A DNA stretch of 64,000 nucleotides from Sphingopyxis sp. H050 (GCF_001468265.1 NZ_LNRZ01000003.1:372001-436000), one strand, 5' to 3'; shown: positions 1 to 7,270, numbered from the stretch's first letter. Numbers and translations: made by a program. Notes: a model not told the origin generated them from the letters alone.

Positions 1-1
1 T

Positions 2-301
2 GTGATCGAGGTGGTGCCGGACGAGAAGATCGTGCTCGAATGGCAGGCGAGCGAGGGTGAGGCGCACAATATCGAAGGCAGCGAGCCCAAGGATGCGGAC
101 TATCGCACCCGCGTGACGATGCGCTTCACGGGCCTCGACGACGGGCGCACGCTGGTCGAGATCGCCGAGGAGGGCTGGCGCGAGAATCAGGGCGCGCTCG
201 GCGCGTCCTATGGCAATTGCCAGGGCTGGTCGCAGATGCTGTGCGCGCTCAAGGTCTGGATCGAGCACGGGATCAATTTGCGCGAGGACATGTACAGGTA
301 A
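2..301 (+). CDS. SRPBCC (AHSA1-like) domain protein, 5' end missing
   Basis: This is the C-terminal 99 residues of a START-like protein. The frame is open to the left edge, so the GTG at 2 is probably internal and the true start lies outside the window. The pattern of acidic beta strands, then a Thr-Leu-Val-Glu strand, then a C-terminal helix with GWSQML and EHGINLR is typical of the SRPBCC/AHSA1 family. These small beta-barrel proteins bind hydrophobic ligands in a central cavity. In this group the genes often sit next to ArsR or other small regulators, but none is visible on this side. The substrate is unknown. A 9-bp hairpin terminator follows about 70 bases downstream, which suggests that transcription ends here. 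Confidence 0.75.
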   Translation: MIEVVPDEKIVLEWQASEGEAHNIEGSEPKDADYRTRVTMRFTGLDDGRTLVEIAEEGWRENQGALGASYGNCQGWSQMLCALKVWIEHGINLREDMYR

Positions 302-369
302 TGGCCTGGCTGCCCTCACCCGCTGCGACTGGCGAGCAAGCTCGCAAGTCTCGCTGCCGACGCGAGGTC

Positions 370-393
370 GTTCGTGCCCCCGGCACGAACTTT
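370..393 (+). terminator. Hairpin terminator after the SRPBCC gene
   Basis: A perfect 9-bp stem, GTTCGTGCC (370-378) with GGCACGAAC (382-390), closes a CCC loop and is followed by TTTG. It sits between the end of the SRPBCC gene and the end of the convergent HxlR gene. The surrounding 302-441 contains further short imperfect hairpins and no gene. Confidence 0.6.
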
Positions 394-441
394 GATTGCC
401 GGGGACAATCAATCCTCGCGTCCCCCCAAGGGGCGAGGGGC

Positions 442-888
442 TTATTCCGGATATTCGAATTTCAGCGGGCGCGATCCGAGGGGCGCGCCGGTGTTCGCGT
501 CGACCACCACCGGGCGGATCGCTGCGCCCGTCTCGACATCGATCTGGCGCGTCAGCGCGCCCGCGCCATTGTGCTTGCGCCCCCACGCGCCGATCGCGGC
601 GAGGATGGGGAGGAAGTCGCGCCCGGCTTCGGTGAGCAGATATTCGTCGCGCGGCGGGCGCTGGCTGTAACGGCGCTTCGCGATCAGCCCCGCTTCGGTG
701 AGCGTCGCCAGACGCCGCGACAGGATGTTCGGCGCGATGCCGAGGCTGGTGCGGAGCTGTTCGTAGCGGGTCAGCCCGCGGTCGAGGTCGCGCAGGATGA
801 GGATGCTCCAGCGGTCGCCGACGCGCATCAGTCCGCGGTCGACGGGACAGCTACCCAAATTATTTTCATCGCCAGTCATTGAAGTCAT
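442..888 (-). CDS. HxlR-family winged-helix transcriptional regulator
   Basis: 148 residues. The N-terminal CPVDRGLMRVGDRW segment, the winged helix around residues 25-75 (RGLTRYEQLRTSLGIAPNIL, then RRLATLTEAGLI) and the C-terminal helix match the HxlR/DUF24 family of MarR-like dimeric regulators. A Cys near residue 14 sits where redox- or electrophile-sensing members (YodB, HypR) carry their sensor Cys, so thiol sensing is possible but is inference. The gene is divergent from an SDR gene, with 64 bases between the two likely starts, and a perfect inverted repeat lies in that gap. The obvious role is control of that reductase and of itself. An alternative start lies three codons downstream (879). 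Confidence 0.88.
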   Translation of the reverse strand: MTSMTGDENNLGSCPVDRGLMRVGDRWSILILRDLDRGLTRYEQLRTSLGIAPNILSRRLATLTEAGLIAKRRYSQRPPRDEYLLTEAGRDFLPILAAIGAWGRKHNGAGALTRQIDVETGAAIRPVVVDANTGAPLGSRPLKFEYPE

Positions 889-896
889 ATGGGACA

Positions 897-919
897 GTCA
901 CTATCATTTTGCAAGTGAC
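897..919. promoter_or_regulatory. Candidate HxlR operator
   Basis: GTCACT (897-902) and AGTGAC (914-919) form a perfect 6-bp inverted repeat with an 11-base AT-rich spacer. It lies midway between the divergent HxlR gene and the SDR gene. The half-site spacing fits a dimeric winged-helix regulator. Confidence 0.55.
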
Positions 920-952
920 CCGATGGAGGGCCGCCTGCAAAGGAGAATGACG

Positions 953-1756
953 ATGACGATTCCCACTGGAACGGCCCTGATCACGGGCGCTTCGACCGGC
1001 CTTGGCGCCGTTTATGCCGACCGGCTCGCAAAGCGCGGGCACGACCTGATCCTCGTCGCGCGCAACAGCGCGCAGATGGAGGAGCTGGCTGCAAAGTTGC
1101 GTGCGGCGCATGGTGTCGCGGTCGATGTGATCGCTGCCGACCTCACCAAGAGCGACGATGTGACGCGCATCGAGCAACGGCTGATCGACGATGCGAACAT
1201 CGCCCTGTTCGTCAACAATGCCGGCATGTCGCTGAATGGCGGGACGCTGGAGAATAGCGCGGCCGATATCGAGCGGATCATCGCGCTGAACATCACCGCC
1301 GCGGCGCGGCTTGCGATTGCCGCGGGCAAGGCGTTCGGCGCGCGCGGGAAGGGCGCGATCGTCAACATCGCCTCGGTCCTCGCGCTGGCGCCCGAGACGT
1401 TCGAGGGCGTGTACAGCGGGTCGAAGGCGTTCCTGCTCAATCTCAGCCACGCGCTCGCCGCGAGCGGCCGTGACAAGGGCGTCCATGTCCAGGCGGTGCT
1501 GCCGGGCGCGACGCGCACCGAAATCTGGGAGCGGTCGGGCAAGGATGTCGATGCGTTCCCGGCCGAAATGGTGATGAGCGCGGGCGATCTGGTCGACGCG
1601 GCGCTGCTGGGGCTCGATCGCGGCGAGGAAGTGACGATCCCGCCGCTCGCCGACGAAGGGCAGTGGAAGGCTTATCTGGCCGCGCGGCTCGCGATGGGGC
1701 CGAACCTGTCGCGGCGCGATGTGGCCGAGCGGTATCGGGTGAGCGAGGCGGTTTGA
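953..1756 (+). CDS. Short-chain dehydrogenase/reductase (SDR)
   Basis: 267 residues. The NAD(P)-binding motif TGASTGLG is near the N-terminus. NNAG follows in the fourth strand, and the catalytic Ser and YSGSK (Tyr and Lys) are in the usual order. After strand 2 comes VARN, and Arg here usually indicates NADPH preference. The start at 953 is chosen because AGGAGA (941-946) is 7 bases upstream; an ATG at 947 would overlap that site. The physiological substrate cannot be read from sequence. It is divergent from an HxlR regulator that probably represses it, an arrangement typical of enzymes that detoxify carbonyl compounds or quinones. Confidence 0.88.
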   Translation: MTIPTGTALITGASTGLGAVYADRLAKRGHDLILVARNSAQMEELAAKLRAAHGVAVDVIAADLTKSDDVTRIEQRLIDDANIALFVNNAGMSLNGGTLENSAADIERIIALNITAAARLAIAAGKAFGARGKGAIVNIASVLALAPETFEGVYSGSKAFLLNLSHALAASGRDKGVHVQAVLPGATRTEIWERSGKDVDAFPAEMVMSAGDLVDAALLGLDRGEEVTIPPLADEGQWKAYLAARLAMGPNLSRRDVAERYRVSEAV

Positions 1757-1802
1757 GGTTTCGGGAGGGGCGGCATTTTCTCAGGCCGCCCCCTCATTCA
1801 TC

Positions 1803-1897
1803 GTCACCCCGTACCCTTCGACAAGCTCAGTACGGGCTTGATCCGGGGCCTGCCTTGCTGAAGGAAAAGGCGGATCCCGGGTCAAGCCCGGGATGAC
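1803..1897. repeat. Palindromic repeat, GTCAYCC family, gene-less copy
   Basis: The element runs from GTCACCCC to GGGATGAC. The right arm (about 1861-1897) is nearly identical to the right arm of the GIY-YIG element at 3748-4140. The left arm is the same sequence interrupted by about 22 bases containing CCTTCGACAAGCTCAG, another common sphingomonad repeat. It looks like the nuclease element without its gene. An open frame running through it would end in the same DPGSSPG tail as the nuclease. Confidence 0.7.
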
Positions 1898-1954
1898 GAA
1901 TGGGGATTGCTGCCCCGCTTGCCCAAACCTGCCCCCATGCCGTATCGCGCGAGC

Positions 1955-2545
1955 ATGGCGACGAAGACCAACCCCGGACAAAGCACGCGCGACAAGCTGA
2001 TCGACGCGGCGTTCCGCGCGGTCGCGCGCGACGGGCTGGCCGACACCAATGTCAAGTCGATCGCCGCCGAGGCGGGGGTCAACCCGGGGCTTCTCCACTA
2101 TCATTTCGCGAGCAAGGATGCGCTGATCGAGGCCGCGGTCGAAAGCGCGACCGCGCGCTATCTGGCCGCGATCGACGCGCTGATCGCGGCGACCCCGCGC
2201 GCCGGGCTGTTCGACGCCTATGTCCGCTTCGCCGCCGAGACGCTGGCGGCCAATCGCGACCTCTTCCGCGTCCGGCTGGCGCTCGGCGCGCGCGCGATGA
2301 ACGATGCGCGGCTCGCCGATTGGCTGGAGACGGGCAATGCCGCCGTCCGCGGCCGGCTGGCGACCATATTCGCCGCAGGGGCCGGCCGCGCCGTGCCCGA
2401 CGAGAGCGACCGGCTGCGCGCGCGGATGACCAAGGCGGCGTTCGAGGGGATGATGCTGTCGTGGCTGACGCGGCCCGATTTCCCGATGCAGGAAGCGCTT
2501 GCTGAATGGGCCGCGGCGATGCGTCCGGGGCTGGGCGAGGGCTGA
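1955..2545 (+). CDS. TetR-family transcriptional regulator
   Basis: 196 residues from the chosen start. Residues 10-60 form the TetR DNA-binding domain, with helix-turn-helix SIAAEAGVNPGLLHYHFASK followed by the DALIEAA helix. The remainder is an all-helical ligand-binding and dimerisation domain of ordinary length. In-frame ATGs at 1907 and 1937 would add up to 16 residues, but these do not look like family sequence and have no clear ribosome site. The next gene, an SDR at 2727, is preceded by a 12-bp-arm palindrome of TetR-operator size, so local repression is likely. Inducer unknown. Confidence 0.87.
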   Translation: MATKTNPGQSTRDKLIDAAFRAVARDGLADTNVKSIAAEAGVNPGLLHYHFASKDALIEAAVESATARYLAAIDALIAATPRAGLFDAYVRFAAETLAANRDLFRVRLALGARAMNDARLADWLETGNAAVRGRLATIFAAGAGRAVPDESDRLRARMTKAAFEGMMLSWLTRPDFPMQEALAEWAAAMRPGLGEG

Positions 2546-2587
2546 TCCGCCCGCTGTCGCCGCCCGATAGGCGATTTTCCGTGAGGA

Positions 2588-2657
2588 TTTGTGATCCCCG
2601 GCGCAAGCCGGGGCCCATGGTGTCGTCTGGGCCCCGGCTTGCGCCGGCGATCACAAA
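2588..2657. repeat. 30-bp-arm palindromic repeat (TGTGA family)
   Basis: Arms 2588-2617 and 2628-2657 are inverted copies of one another over 30 bases with one mismatch, around a 10-base loop. The arms start TTTGTGATC and contain CCGGCGCAAGCCGGGG. A sister copy lies at 26531-26601 between trxA and argJ. In RNA either strand would form a very stable hairpin, so it probably ends tetR transcription, although it lacks a U-tract. Confidence 0.8.
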
Positions 2658-2684
2658 GAGTGTTGAATATCGGCTTCGGCATCG

Positions 2685-2712
2685 TTATTTGGTTGGTCAA
2701 CCAACCAAATAA
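2685..2712. promoter_or_regulatory. TetR-type operator palindrome
   Basis: TTATTTGGTTGG (2685-2696), TCAA, then CCAACCAAATAA (2701-2712) make a perfect 12-bp inverted repeat. It ends 14 bases before the SDR start at 2727 and so must overlap its promoter or transcript start. Size and symmetry fit a TetR-family dimer; the nearest candidate is the regulator at 1955-2545. Confidence 0.75.
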
Positions 2713-2726
2713 GAAGATCGCTGACT

Positions 2727-3602
2727 ATGCATATCGTAATGACGGGCGCGACATCGGGTTTCGGGGCCAACGCGGCCGAGCGGCTGGCGGCGAGCGGGCA
2801 CAAGCTGACGATCGGCGCGCGGCGTCCTGCGGCGGTCGACGCGGCGTGGGGCGCCGAGGCGTTGCCGCTCGACCTCGACGATTTTGCTTCGGTCGACCGC
2901 TTTGCCGAGGCGGTGGCGAAGGGGCCGGCGATCGAGGCGCTGGTGCTTAATGCGGGATTGCAGACGTCGAAGCTGGAGGTGGGCGCTGAGGGGTTCGAGC
3001 GGACCTTTGCGGTCAACCAGCTTGCGCATTTCCGGCTGCTCCACCGCCTGTTGCCGCACCTTGCGACCGGCGCGCGCGTGATCCTGACGGGCAGTGGAAC
3101 GCATGATCCCGAGGAAAAGACGCCGGTGACGCCGCCCGCGCATGCCAATGCCGGATGGCTGGCGTACCCCGATCGCGACCCGACGCTGCCGAAGACGGAT
3201 CGGGCGCAGGCGTTCCGCGCCTATAGTTCGTCGAAGCTCGCGAATATCATGACCGCGCGCGAACTGGCGCGCCGCCGCCCCGATCTCGCCGCGATGAGCT
3301 TCGACCCCGGCTATGTGCCGTGGACCGGCCTCGCGCGGTCGAGCGGGAAGATCGTGTCGTCGCTGGTCAGCCTGATCCTGCCGCTGACGATGAAGCGCGA
3401 CCGCAAGAGCACGGTCGCGCAGTCGGGCGAATATCTCGCCGCGCTGGCGGCGGCGCCGGCCCATGCCGCGGCGCAGGGCGATTACTGGTCGGTGCGCAAT
3501 CCGGCGCTGGTGCGGATCGAGCCGTCGGCGCTGGCGCGCGACGATGCCGCGTGCGCGAAGCTTTGGGAGGATTGTGCGGGGTTGATGGGGTTCAAGCCCT
3601 GA
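2727..3602 (+). CDS. SDR oxidoreductase, retinol dehydrogenase/LPOR-like
   Basis: 291 residues. The cofactor motif TGATSGFG is at residues 7-14, the catalytic YSSSK is near residue 170, and the fourth strand has LNAG. The insertion before the Tyr (GSGTHDPEEKTP and following) and the LANIMTARELARR helix are typical of the long SDR subgroup that includes retinol dehydrogenases and light-dependent protochlorophyllide-reductase-like enzymes. Nothing here indicates chlorophyll synthesis; the name marks family shape only. The operator-size palindrome just upstream and the TetR gene before it suggest repression that an unknown compound relieves. Confidence 0.85.
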   Translation: MHIVMTGATSGFGANAAERLAASGHKLTIGARRPAAVDAAWGAEALPLDLDDFASVDRFAEAVAKGPAIEALVLNAGLQTSKLEVGAEGFERTFAVNQLAHFRLLHRLLPHLATGARVILTGSGTHDPEEKTPVTPPAHANAGWLAYPDRDPTLPKTDRAQAFRAYSSSKLANIMTARELARRRPDLAAMSFDPGYVPWTGLARSSGKIVSSLVSLILPLTMKRDRKSTVAQSGEYLAALAAAPAHAAAQGDYWSVRNPALVRIEPSALARDDAACAKLWEDCAGLMGFKP

Positions 3603-3747
3603 TCCTCCCTGCGGCATAGCCGTGGGGAGGGGGATTGTCGCCGCAGGCGATGGTGGAGGGGCCGCAACGGTCGCGCCAAAGGCCCCTCCGTCAGCGCTCC
3701 GCGCTGCCACCTCCCATCGCTACGCGACAGGGAGGATCATCACCATC
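3603..3747. repeat. Imperfect intergenic hairpins
   Basis: The gap contains GGAGGGGCC (3655-3663) paired with GGCCCCTCC (3681-3689), flanked by outer GGGAGG/CCTCCC complements. This is a dispersed palindromic repeat of a kind common between sphingomonad genes. No gene is visible. Confidence 0.5.
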
Positions 3748-4140
3748 GTCACCCCGGGCTTGACCCGGGGGCCGCCTTGCCTTTCCATGCCCGCATGGAG
3801 CGCCAGCCCTGCGTCTATATTCTCGCGCGGTCGTCGCACGGCACGCTCTACACCGGGGTCACGTCGAACCTCGTCCAGCGCATCTATCAGCATCGCGAAG
3901 GGACGTTCGACGGCTTCACCAAGGATTATGCGATCAAGCGCCTCGTCTGGTTCGAGCAGCACGCCACGATGGATGCGGCGATCCTGCGCGAGAAGCGCAT
4001 CAAGCGATGGCTGCGGGCGTGGAAATATGAGCTGGTGGGCGCGATGAACCCGACGTGGCGCGATCTGGCGGAGGATTTCGGGTTCGCACCGTTAGTGCCG
4101 GGAAGAGGGAAGGCGGATCCCGGGTCAAGCCCGGGATGAC
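3748..4140 (+). mobile_element. Palindrome-flanked element carrying a GIY-YIG gene
   Basis: The left arm 3748-3786 (GTCACCCCGGGCTTGACCCG and onward) and the right arm 4101-4140 (ending GTCAAGCCCGGGATGAC) are inverted copies over about 39 bases with only a few differences. Between them is a single gene, the GIY-YIG nuclease. The same arms without the gene occur at 1803-1897, and related copies lie at 38079, 42270 and 58321. I see no target-site duplication. The arrangement resembles REP sequences with their RAYT transposases but with a different nuclease. Calling it mobile is inference. Confidence 0.5.
3795..4139 (+). CDS. GIY-YIG nuclease superfamily protein
   Basis: 114 residues from the ATG at 3795, the usual size for single-domain UPF0213/YhbQ-like members. 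The family core is visible: VYILAR and YTGVTS replace the two name motifs, followed by LVQRIYQH with the conserved Arg, then the FEQH strand and the REKRIKRWLRAWK helix. Family members cleave one DNA strand using a Tyr, Arg, Glu and metal site. The last dozen residues (GKADPGSSPG) and the TGA stop are encoded by the right arm of the flanking palindrome, so this tail comes from the repeat. An ATG at 3777 would start inside the left arm. No known partner gene is adjacent. Confidence 0.82.
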   Translation: MERQPCVYILARSSHGTLYTGVTSNLVQRIYQHREGTFDGFTKDYAIKRLVWFEQHATMDAAILREKRIKRWLRAWKYELVGAMNPTWRDLAEDFGFAPLVPGRGKADPGSSPG

Positions 4141-4177
4141 GAAGGTAGGAAGCGATCGGAACACGACATTTATAGCT

Positions 4178-4282
4178 TCGTCATCCTGAACTTGTTTCAG
4201 GATCCATGGTCTGCCGTTTCCTTCGGCGCGGCATTTCATTCGAGCTCAGACCATGGATGCTGAAACAAGTTCAGCATGACGA
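4178..4282. repeat. 36-bp-arm palindrome with hairpin arms
   Basis: Arms 4178-4213 and 4247-4282 are inverted copies over 36 bases with two mismatches. Each arm folds on itself: CCTGAA/TTCAGG in the left arm and GCTGAA/TTCAGC in the right. The two mismatches between arms are therefore paired changes inside each small hairpin. The ends (GTCATCC/GCATGAC) resemble the GTCAYCC family. Confidence 0.8.
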
Positions 4283-4318
4283 GAATTGAACGTCCGCTCC
4301 CCACTCCAAAGCAGCCCC

Positions 4319-5101
4319 TCACGCATTCCGCGCCATCAGCCCGCCGTCGACCGGGATCACAGCGCCGGTGATATAGCTTGCCGCGGGCAGCACCAGGCTC
4401 AGCGTCACATGCGCGACTTCCTCGGGTTCGCCATAGCGGCGGAGCGCGGTGCGGCGTTTGGCGAAGACGGCCTTGTCCTCTTCGGGCACCTTGTCGGTCA
4501 TGCCGGTGCGGATCGGGCCGGGGCAGATGCAGTTGACGGTGATGCCGTCCTTGCCGAGATCGACCGCGAGGCCCCTCGTCAGCCCGGTGACGCCGGTCTT
4601 GGCGGCGACGTAAGGCGTATCGCCGGGGGTCGCGCCGAGGCCTTCGGTCGAGGCGATGTTGACGATGCGTGCGGCGTCGCTTTGGCGCAGGTGGGGCAGT
4701 GCGGCGCGGACCATGCGTTGGTGCGCGGTCAGCATCACCGCGAGCGCGCGGTGCCAGATGGCTTCATATTCATCCTCGGCGTCGAGCGGGGCGAAGCTGG
4801 AGACGCCGGCGTTGTTGATGAGGATGTCGATGCCGCCGAAATGCGCGGCGATTTCGCTCACAACGCGCTTGATCGCCTCGCCGTCGGCGACGTCGAGGGC
4901 GAAGGCTTTGACGTTCGGGCCGGCTTCGGCGGCGACAGCCTGGCAGGCTGTCAGGTCCAGGTCGGTGACCGCGACCTTTGCGCCTTCGCTCGCGAGAAGC
5001 AGCGCGGTCGCGCGGCCCATGCCGCTCGCGGCGCCGGTGACGATCGCGACGCGGCCGGCGATGGAGCGGGAGAGGGGTCGGGTTCGACGTGCATTCGCCA
5101 T
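4319..5101 (-). CDS. SDR family oxidoreductase (FabG-like)
   Basis: 260 residues, classical SDR. Residues 20-30 carry the TGAASGMG cofactor loop. DL after strand 2 points to NAD(H) preference. NNAG, NIASTEG (catalytic Ser) and YVAAK (Tyr, Lys) follow in order, and the C-terminus has the common PVDGGLMA segment seen in tetrameric family members. The PGPIRTGM loop after the active site is also typical. The gene stands alone; the upstream gap (5102-5234) holds a palindromic repeat. Substrate class is undetermined: hydroxysteroid, alcohol and acyl-carrier substrates all occur in this subgroup. Confidence 0.88.
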   Translation of the reverse strand: MANARRTRPLSRSIAGRVAIVTGAASGMGRATALLLASEGAKVAVTDLDLTACQAVAAEAGPNVKAFALDVADGEAIKRVVSEIAAHFGGIDILINNAGVSSFAPLDAEDEYEAIWHRALAVMLTAHQRMVRAALPHLRQSDAARIVNIASTEGLGATPGDTPYVAAKTGVTGLTRGLAVDLGKDGITVNCICPGPIRTGMTDKVPEEDKAVFAKRRTALRRYGEPEEVAHVTLSLVLPAASYITGAVIPVDGGLMARNA

Positions 5102-5114
5102 TCGCTTTCCTTTT

Positions 5115-5201
5115 CCCGTTCGCCTTGAGCTTGTCGAAAGGCTGTCCTTTCTTCGACGTTAAAGGGAAGAACGGCCCTTCGACAAGCTCAGGGCGAACGG
5201 G
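5115..5201. repeat. Palindrome with CTTCGACAAGCTCAG core
   Basis: Arms 5115-5142 and 5174-5201 are inverted copies over 28 bases with two mismatches (CCCGTTCGCC at one end, GGCGAACGGG at the other). This is a very common sphingomonad intergenic repeat. It fills the gap between the SDR and AMP nucleosidase genes. Confidence 0.75.
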
Positions 5202-5234
5202 CGTGGGAATGTCGCGTGGACGAGTCCCAATCCG

Positions 5235-6716
5235 TCAACGGAACGGCGGCTCGTTGAACGCGCGCAGTTTGCGGCTGTGGAGCTTGGCGCCTTCGTCGCG
5301 CATCGTTTCGCACGCGCGGATGCCGATCTGGAGGTGCGCGGCGATCGCTTCCTCGTAGAAGCGGTTCGCCTGTCCGGGCAGCTTGAGTTCGCCGTGGAGC
5401 GGCTTGTCGCTGACGCAAAGCAGGGTGCCGTATGGGACGCGGAAACGGTAACCCTGCGCGGCGATCGTCGCCGACTCCATGTCGATGCCGATCGCGCGCG
5501 ACTGCGAGAAGCGCAGCGCGCTGTCGGTGTAGCGCAGCTCCCAATTGCGGTCGTCGGTGGTGACGACGGTGCCGGTGCGCATGCGTTTCTTGAGGTCGGC
5601 GCCGCTGGCGCCCGACACCGCTTCGGCGGCGCTGGCCAGCGCCTGTTGCACCTCGGCGATCGGCGGGATCGGGATTTCGACCGGCAGCACCGCGTCGAGG
5701 ATATGATCGTCGCGGAGATAGGCGTGGGCGAGCACATAGTCGCCGATGCGCTGGCTGGGACGAAGGCCCCCGCAGTGGCCGATCATCAGCCACGCCTCGG
5801 GGCGCAGCACCGCGAGATGGTCGCAGATCGTCTTGGCGTTCGACGGGCCGACGCCGATGTTGACGAGCGTGATGCCGCCGCCGTCGGGGGCGATGAGGTG
5901 ATAGGCGGGCATCTGGTGCCGCCGCCAGGCGCTGTCGGCGACGAGCGCGCTGGCGTTGACGCCGGGCTGGTCGACATAGAGGCCCGCAGCGCCCGCGAGC
6001 GCGGTGTAGCGGCCCTGTCCGACCTGCGCCCCCGCCCAGGCGACGAATTCGTCGACGTAGCGGTGATAGTTGGTGAAGAGGATGTAGCGCTGGAAATGCT
6101 CGGGCGCGGTGCCGGTGTAGTGGCGGAGGCGCGCGAGGGAGAAGTCGGTGCGCAGCGCGTCGAACAGCGCGAGCGGCTGCGACGCGGCGGGATCCTGCCC
6201 GAACAGGCCGTCGGCGAGCTCGTCGCCGATGTCGGCAAGCTCGGTGGTCGGAAAGTGCCGCGCAAGTTCGAGCGGGGTGACGCCGCCCATGTCCGATCCG
6301 TCGCTCGCGTCGAGGACGTAAGGAAAGGGGATCTGCTGCCCGGTGCGCGTGACTTCGAGGCTGATGTCGTAATGGCGCGCGAGGAGGGTGAGCTGTTCGC
6401 GGAGATAATCGGCGAAGAGGTCGGGGCGCGTTACCGTGGTGACGAACTCTCCCGCGCGCTCGAAGCGGCCGAAAGCGAGGTTGTGGCCCGTCTGGCCTTC
6501 GCGCTGCTCGCCCGTCGTGACGAGGCGGATCGCGGGATAGTCGAACAGCCCTGTCGCAGCGGCGTCGGCCGGCGGCAGGGTGCGATCGTGCACATAGGCG
6601 GCGATGGCGGATTTGAGATTGGTGACCGAGGTGCGGAACTTGTCCTGAAGCTCGGTGATGATCCCCTCGACGAGGGTGGTGTGATCGGTGGTTTCTGGCG
6701 ATGAGTTGGATGTCAT
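5235..6716 (-). CDS. amn: AMP nucleosidase
   Basis: 493 residues. The enzyme hydrolyses AMP to adenine and ribose 5-phosphate, which controls the adenylate pool. The N-terminal half is the family-specific domain (LARHYDISLEVTRTG, then YILFTNYHRYVDEF). The C-terminal half is a nucleoside-phosphorylase fold, with NIGVGPSNAKT, GHCGGLRPSQ and the substrate-binding IDMESATIAAQGYRF segment near residues 420-435. Length matches the E. coli-type enzyme. The start at 6716 is chosen because the Met there begins the conserved region; the open frame continues upstream into the peroxiredoxin gene without family similarity. It is transcribed in the same direction as the peroxiredoxin, 71 bases downstream of it. 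Confidence 0.93.
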   Translation of the reverse strand: MTSNSSPETTDHTTLVEGIITELQDKFRTSVTNLKSAIAAYVHDRTLPPADAAATGLFDYPAIRLVTTGEQREGQTGHNLAFGRFERAGEFVTTVTRPDLFADYLREQLTLLARHYDISLEVTRTGQQIPFPYVLDASDGSDMGGVTPLELARHFPTTELADIGDELADGLFGQDPAASQPLALFDALRTDFSLARLRHYTGTAPEHFQRYILFTNYHRYVDEFVAWAGAQVGQGRYTALAGAAGLYVDQPGVNASALVADSAWRRHQMPAYHLIAPDGGGITLVNIGVGPSNAKTICDHLAVLRPEAWLMIGHCGGLRPSQRIGDYVLAHAYLRDDHILDAVLPVEIPIPPIAEVQQALASAAEAVSGASGADLKKRMRTGTVVTTDDRNWELRYTDSALRFSQSRAIGIDMESATIAAQGYRFRVPYGTLLCVSDKPLHGELKLPGQANRFYEEAIAAHLQIGIRACETMRDEGAKLHSRKLRAFNEPPFR

Positions 6717-6787
6717 CAGGGCGCTGTTGCACGAAAATGTGACAAAAGGGAAGGGGGCGGCCCGATACGGCGCCGCCCCCGATTTCC

Positions 6788-7270
6788 TTACAGCTGCTCG
6801 AGCATATGGTCGGCGCTCGACACCTTGAATTCGCCGGGGGCTTCGACGTTGAGCTGTTCGACGACGCCGTCGTTGACGATCATCGAGAAGCGCTGGCCGC
6901 GCTTGCCCATGCCGAAAGCGGTGCCGTCCATGGTCAGGCCGACCGCGTCGGCGAAGGCGCCGTTGCCGTCGGCGAGCATGGTGACGCTCTTGCCCGCGCC
7001 GGCGCTCTTGCCCCACGCGCCCATCACGAAGGCGTCGTTGACCGCGGTGCAGACGATCTCGTCGACGCCCTTGGCCTTCAGCTCGTCGGCCTTGTCGACG
7101 AAGCCCGGCAGATGCTTGGCCGAGCAGGTCGGGGTGAAGGCGCCGGGGACCGAGAAGAGCGCGACCTTGCGGCCCTTGAAATAATCGGCGGTGGTGACCT
7201 GCTCGGGGCCGTTTTCGGTGACCTTTACGAAGGTGGCGTCGGGGAGCTTGTCGCCGGGCTGGATCGTCAT
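6788..7270 (-). CDS. Peroxiredoxin, Prx5-like
   Basis: 160 residues. It reduces hydrogen peroxide and alkyl hydroperoxides using a peroxidatic Cys. The active site PGAFTPTCS places that Cys at about residue 49 (PxxxTxxC motif), and the following HLPGF and AVNDAFVMGAW segments define the Prx5/AhpE-like atypical group. RFSMIVNDG near the C-terminus supplies the conserved Arg. The start at 7270 is preferred because GAAAGG lies 9 bases upstream on this strand; a Met three codons earlier (7279) would overlap that site. It is a cytosolic antioxidant enzyme; the electron donor (glutaredoxin or thioredoxin) is not encoded next to it. Confidence 0.92.
   Translation of the reverse strand: MTIQPGDKLPDATFVKVTENGPEQVTTADYFKGRKVALFSVPGAFTPTCSAKHLPGFVDKADELKAKGVDEIVCTAVNDAFVMGAWGKSAGAGKSVTMLADGNGAFADAVGLTMDGTAFGMGKRGQRFSMIVNDGVVEQLNVEAPGEFKVSSADHMLEQL

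Noticed and set aside
1663..1896. Short frame ending in DPGSSPG
   Set aside because: It runs out of the SDR gene in another frame and ends in the palindromic repeat; the shared tail only reflects the repeat.
5188..6732. Long frames on both strands in the amn region
   Set aside because: Only the AMP nucleosidase frame shows a real fold; the others are Arg/His-rich shadows.
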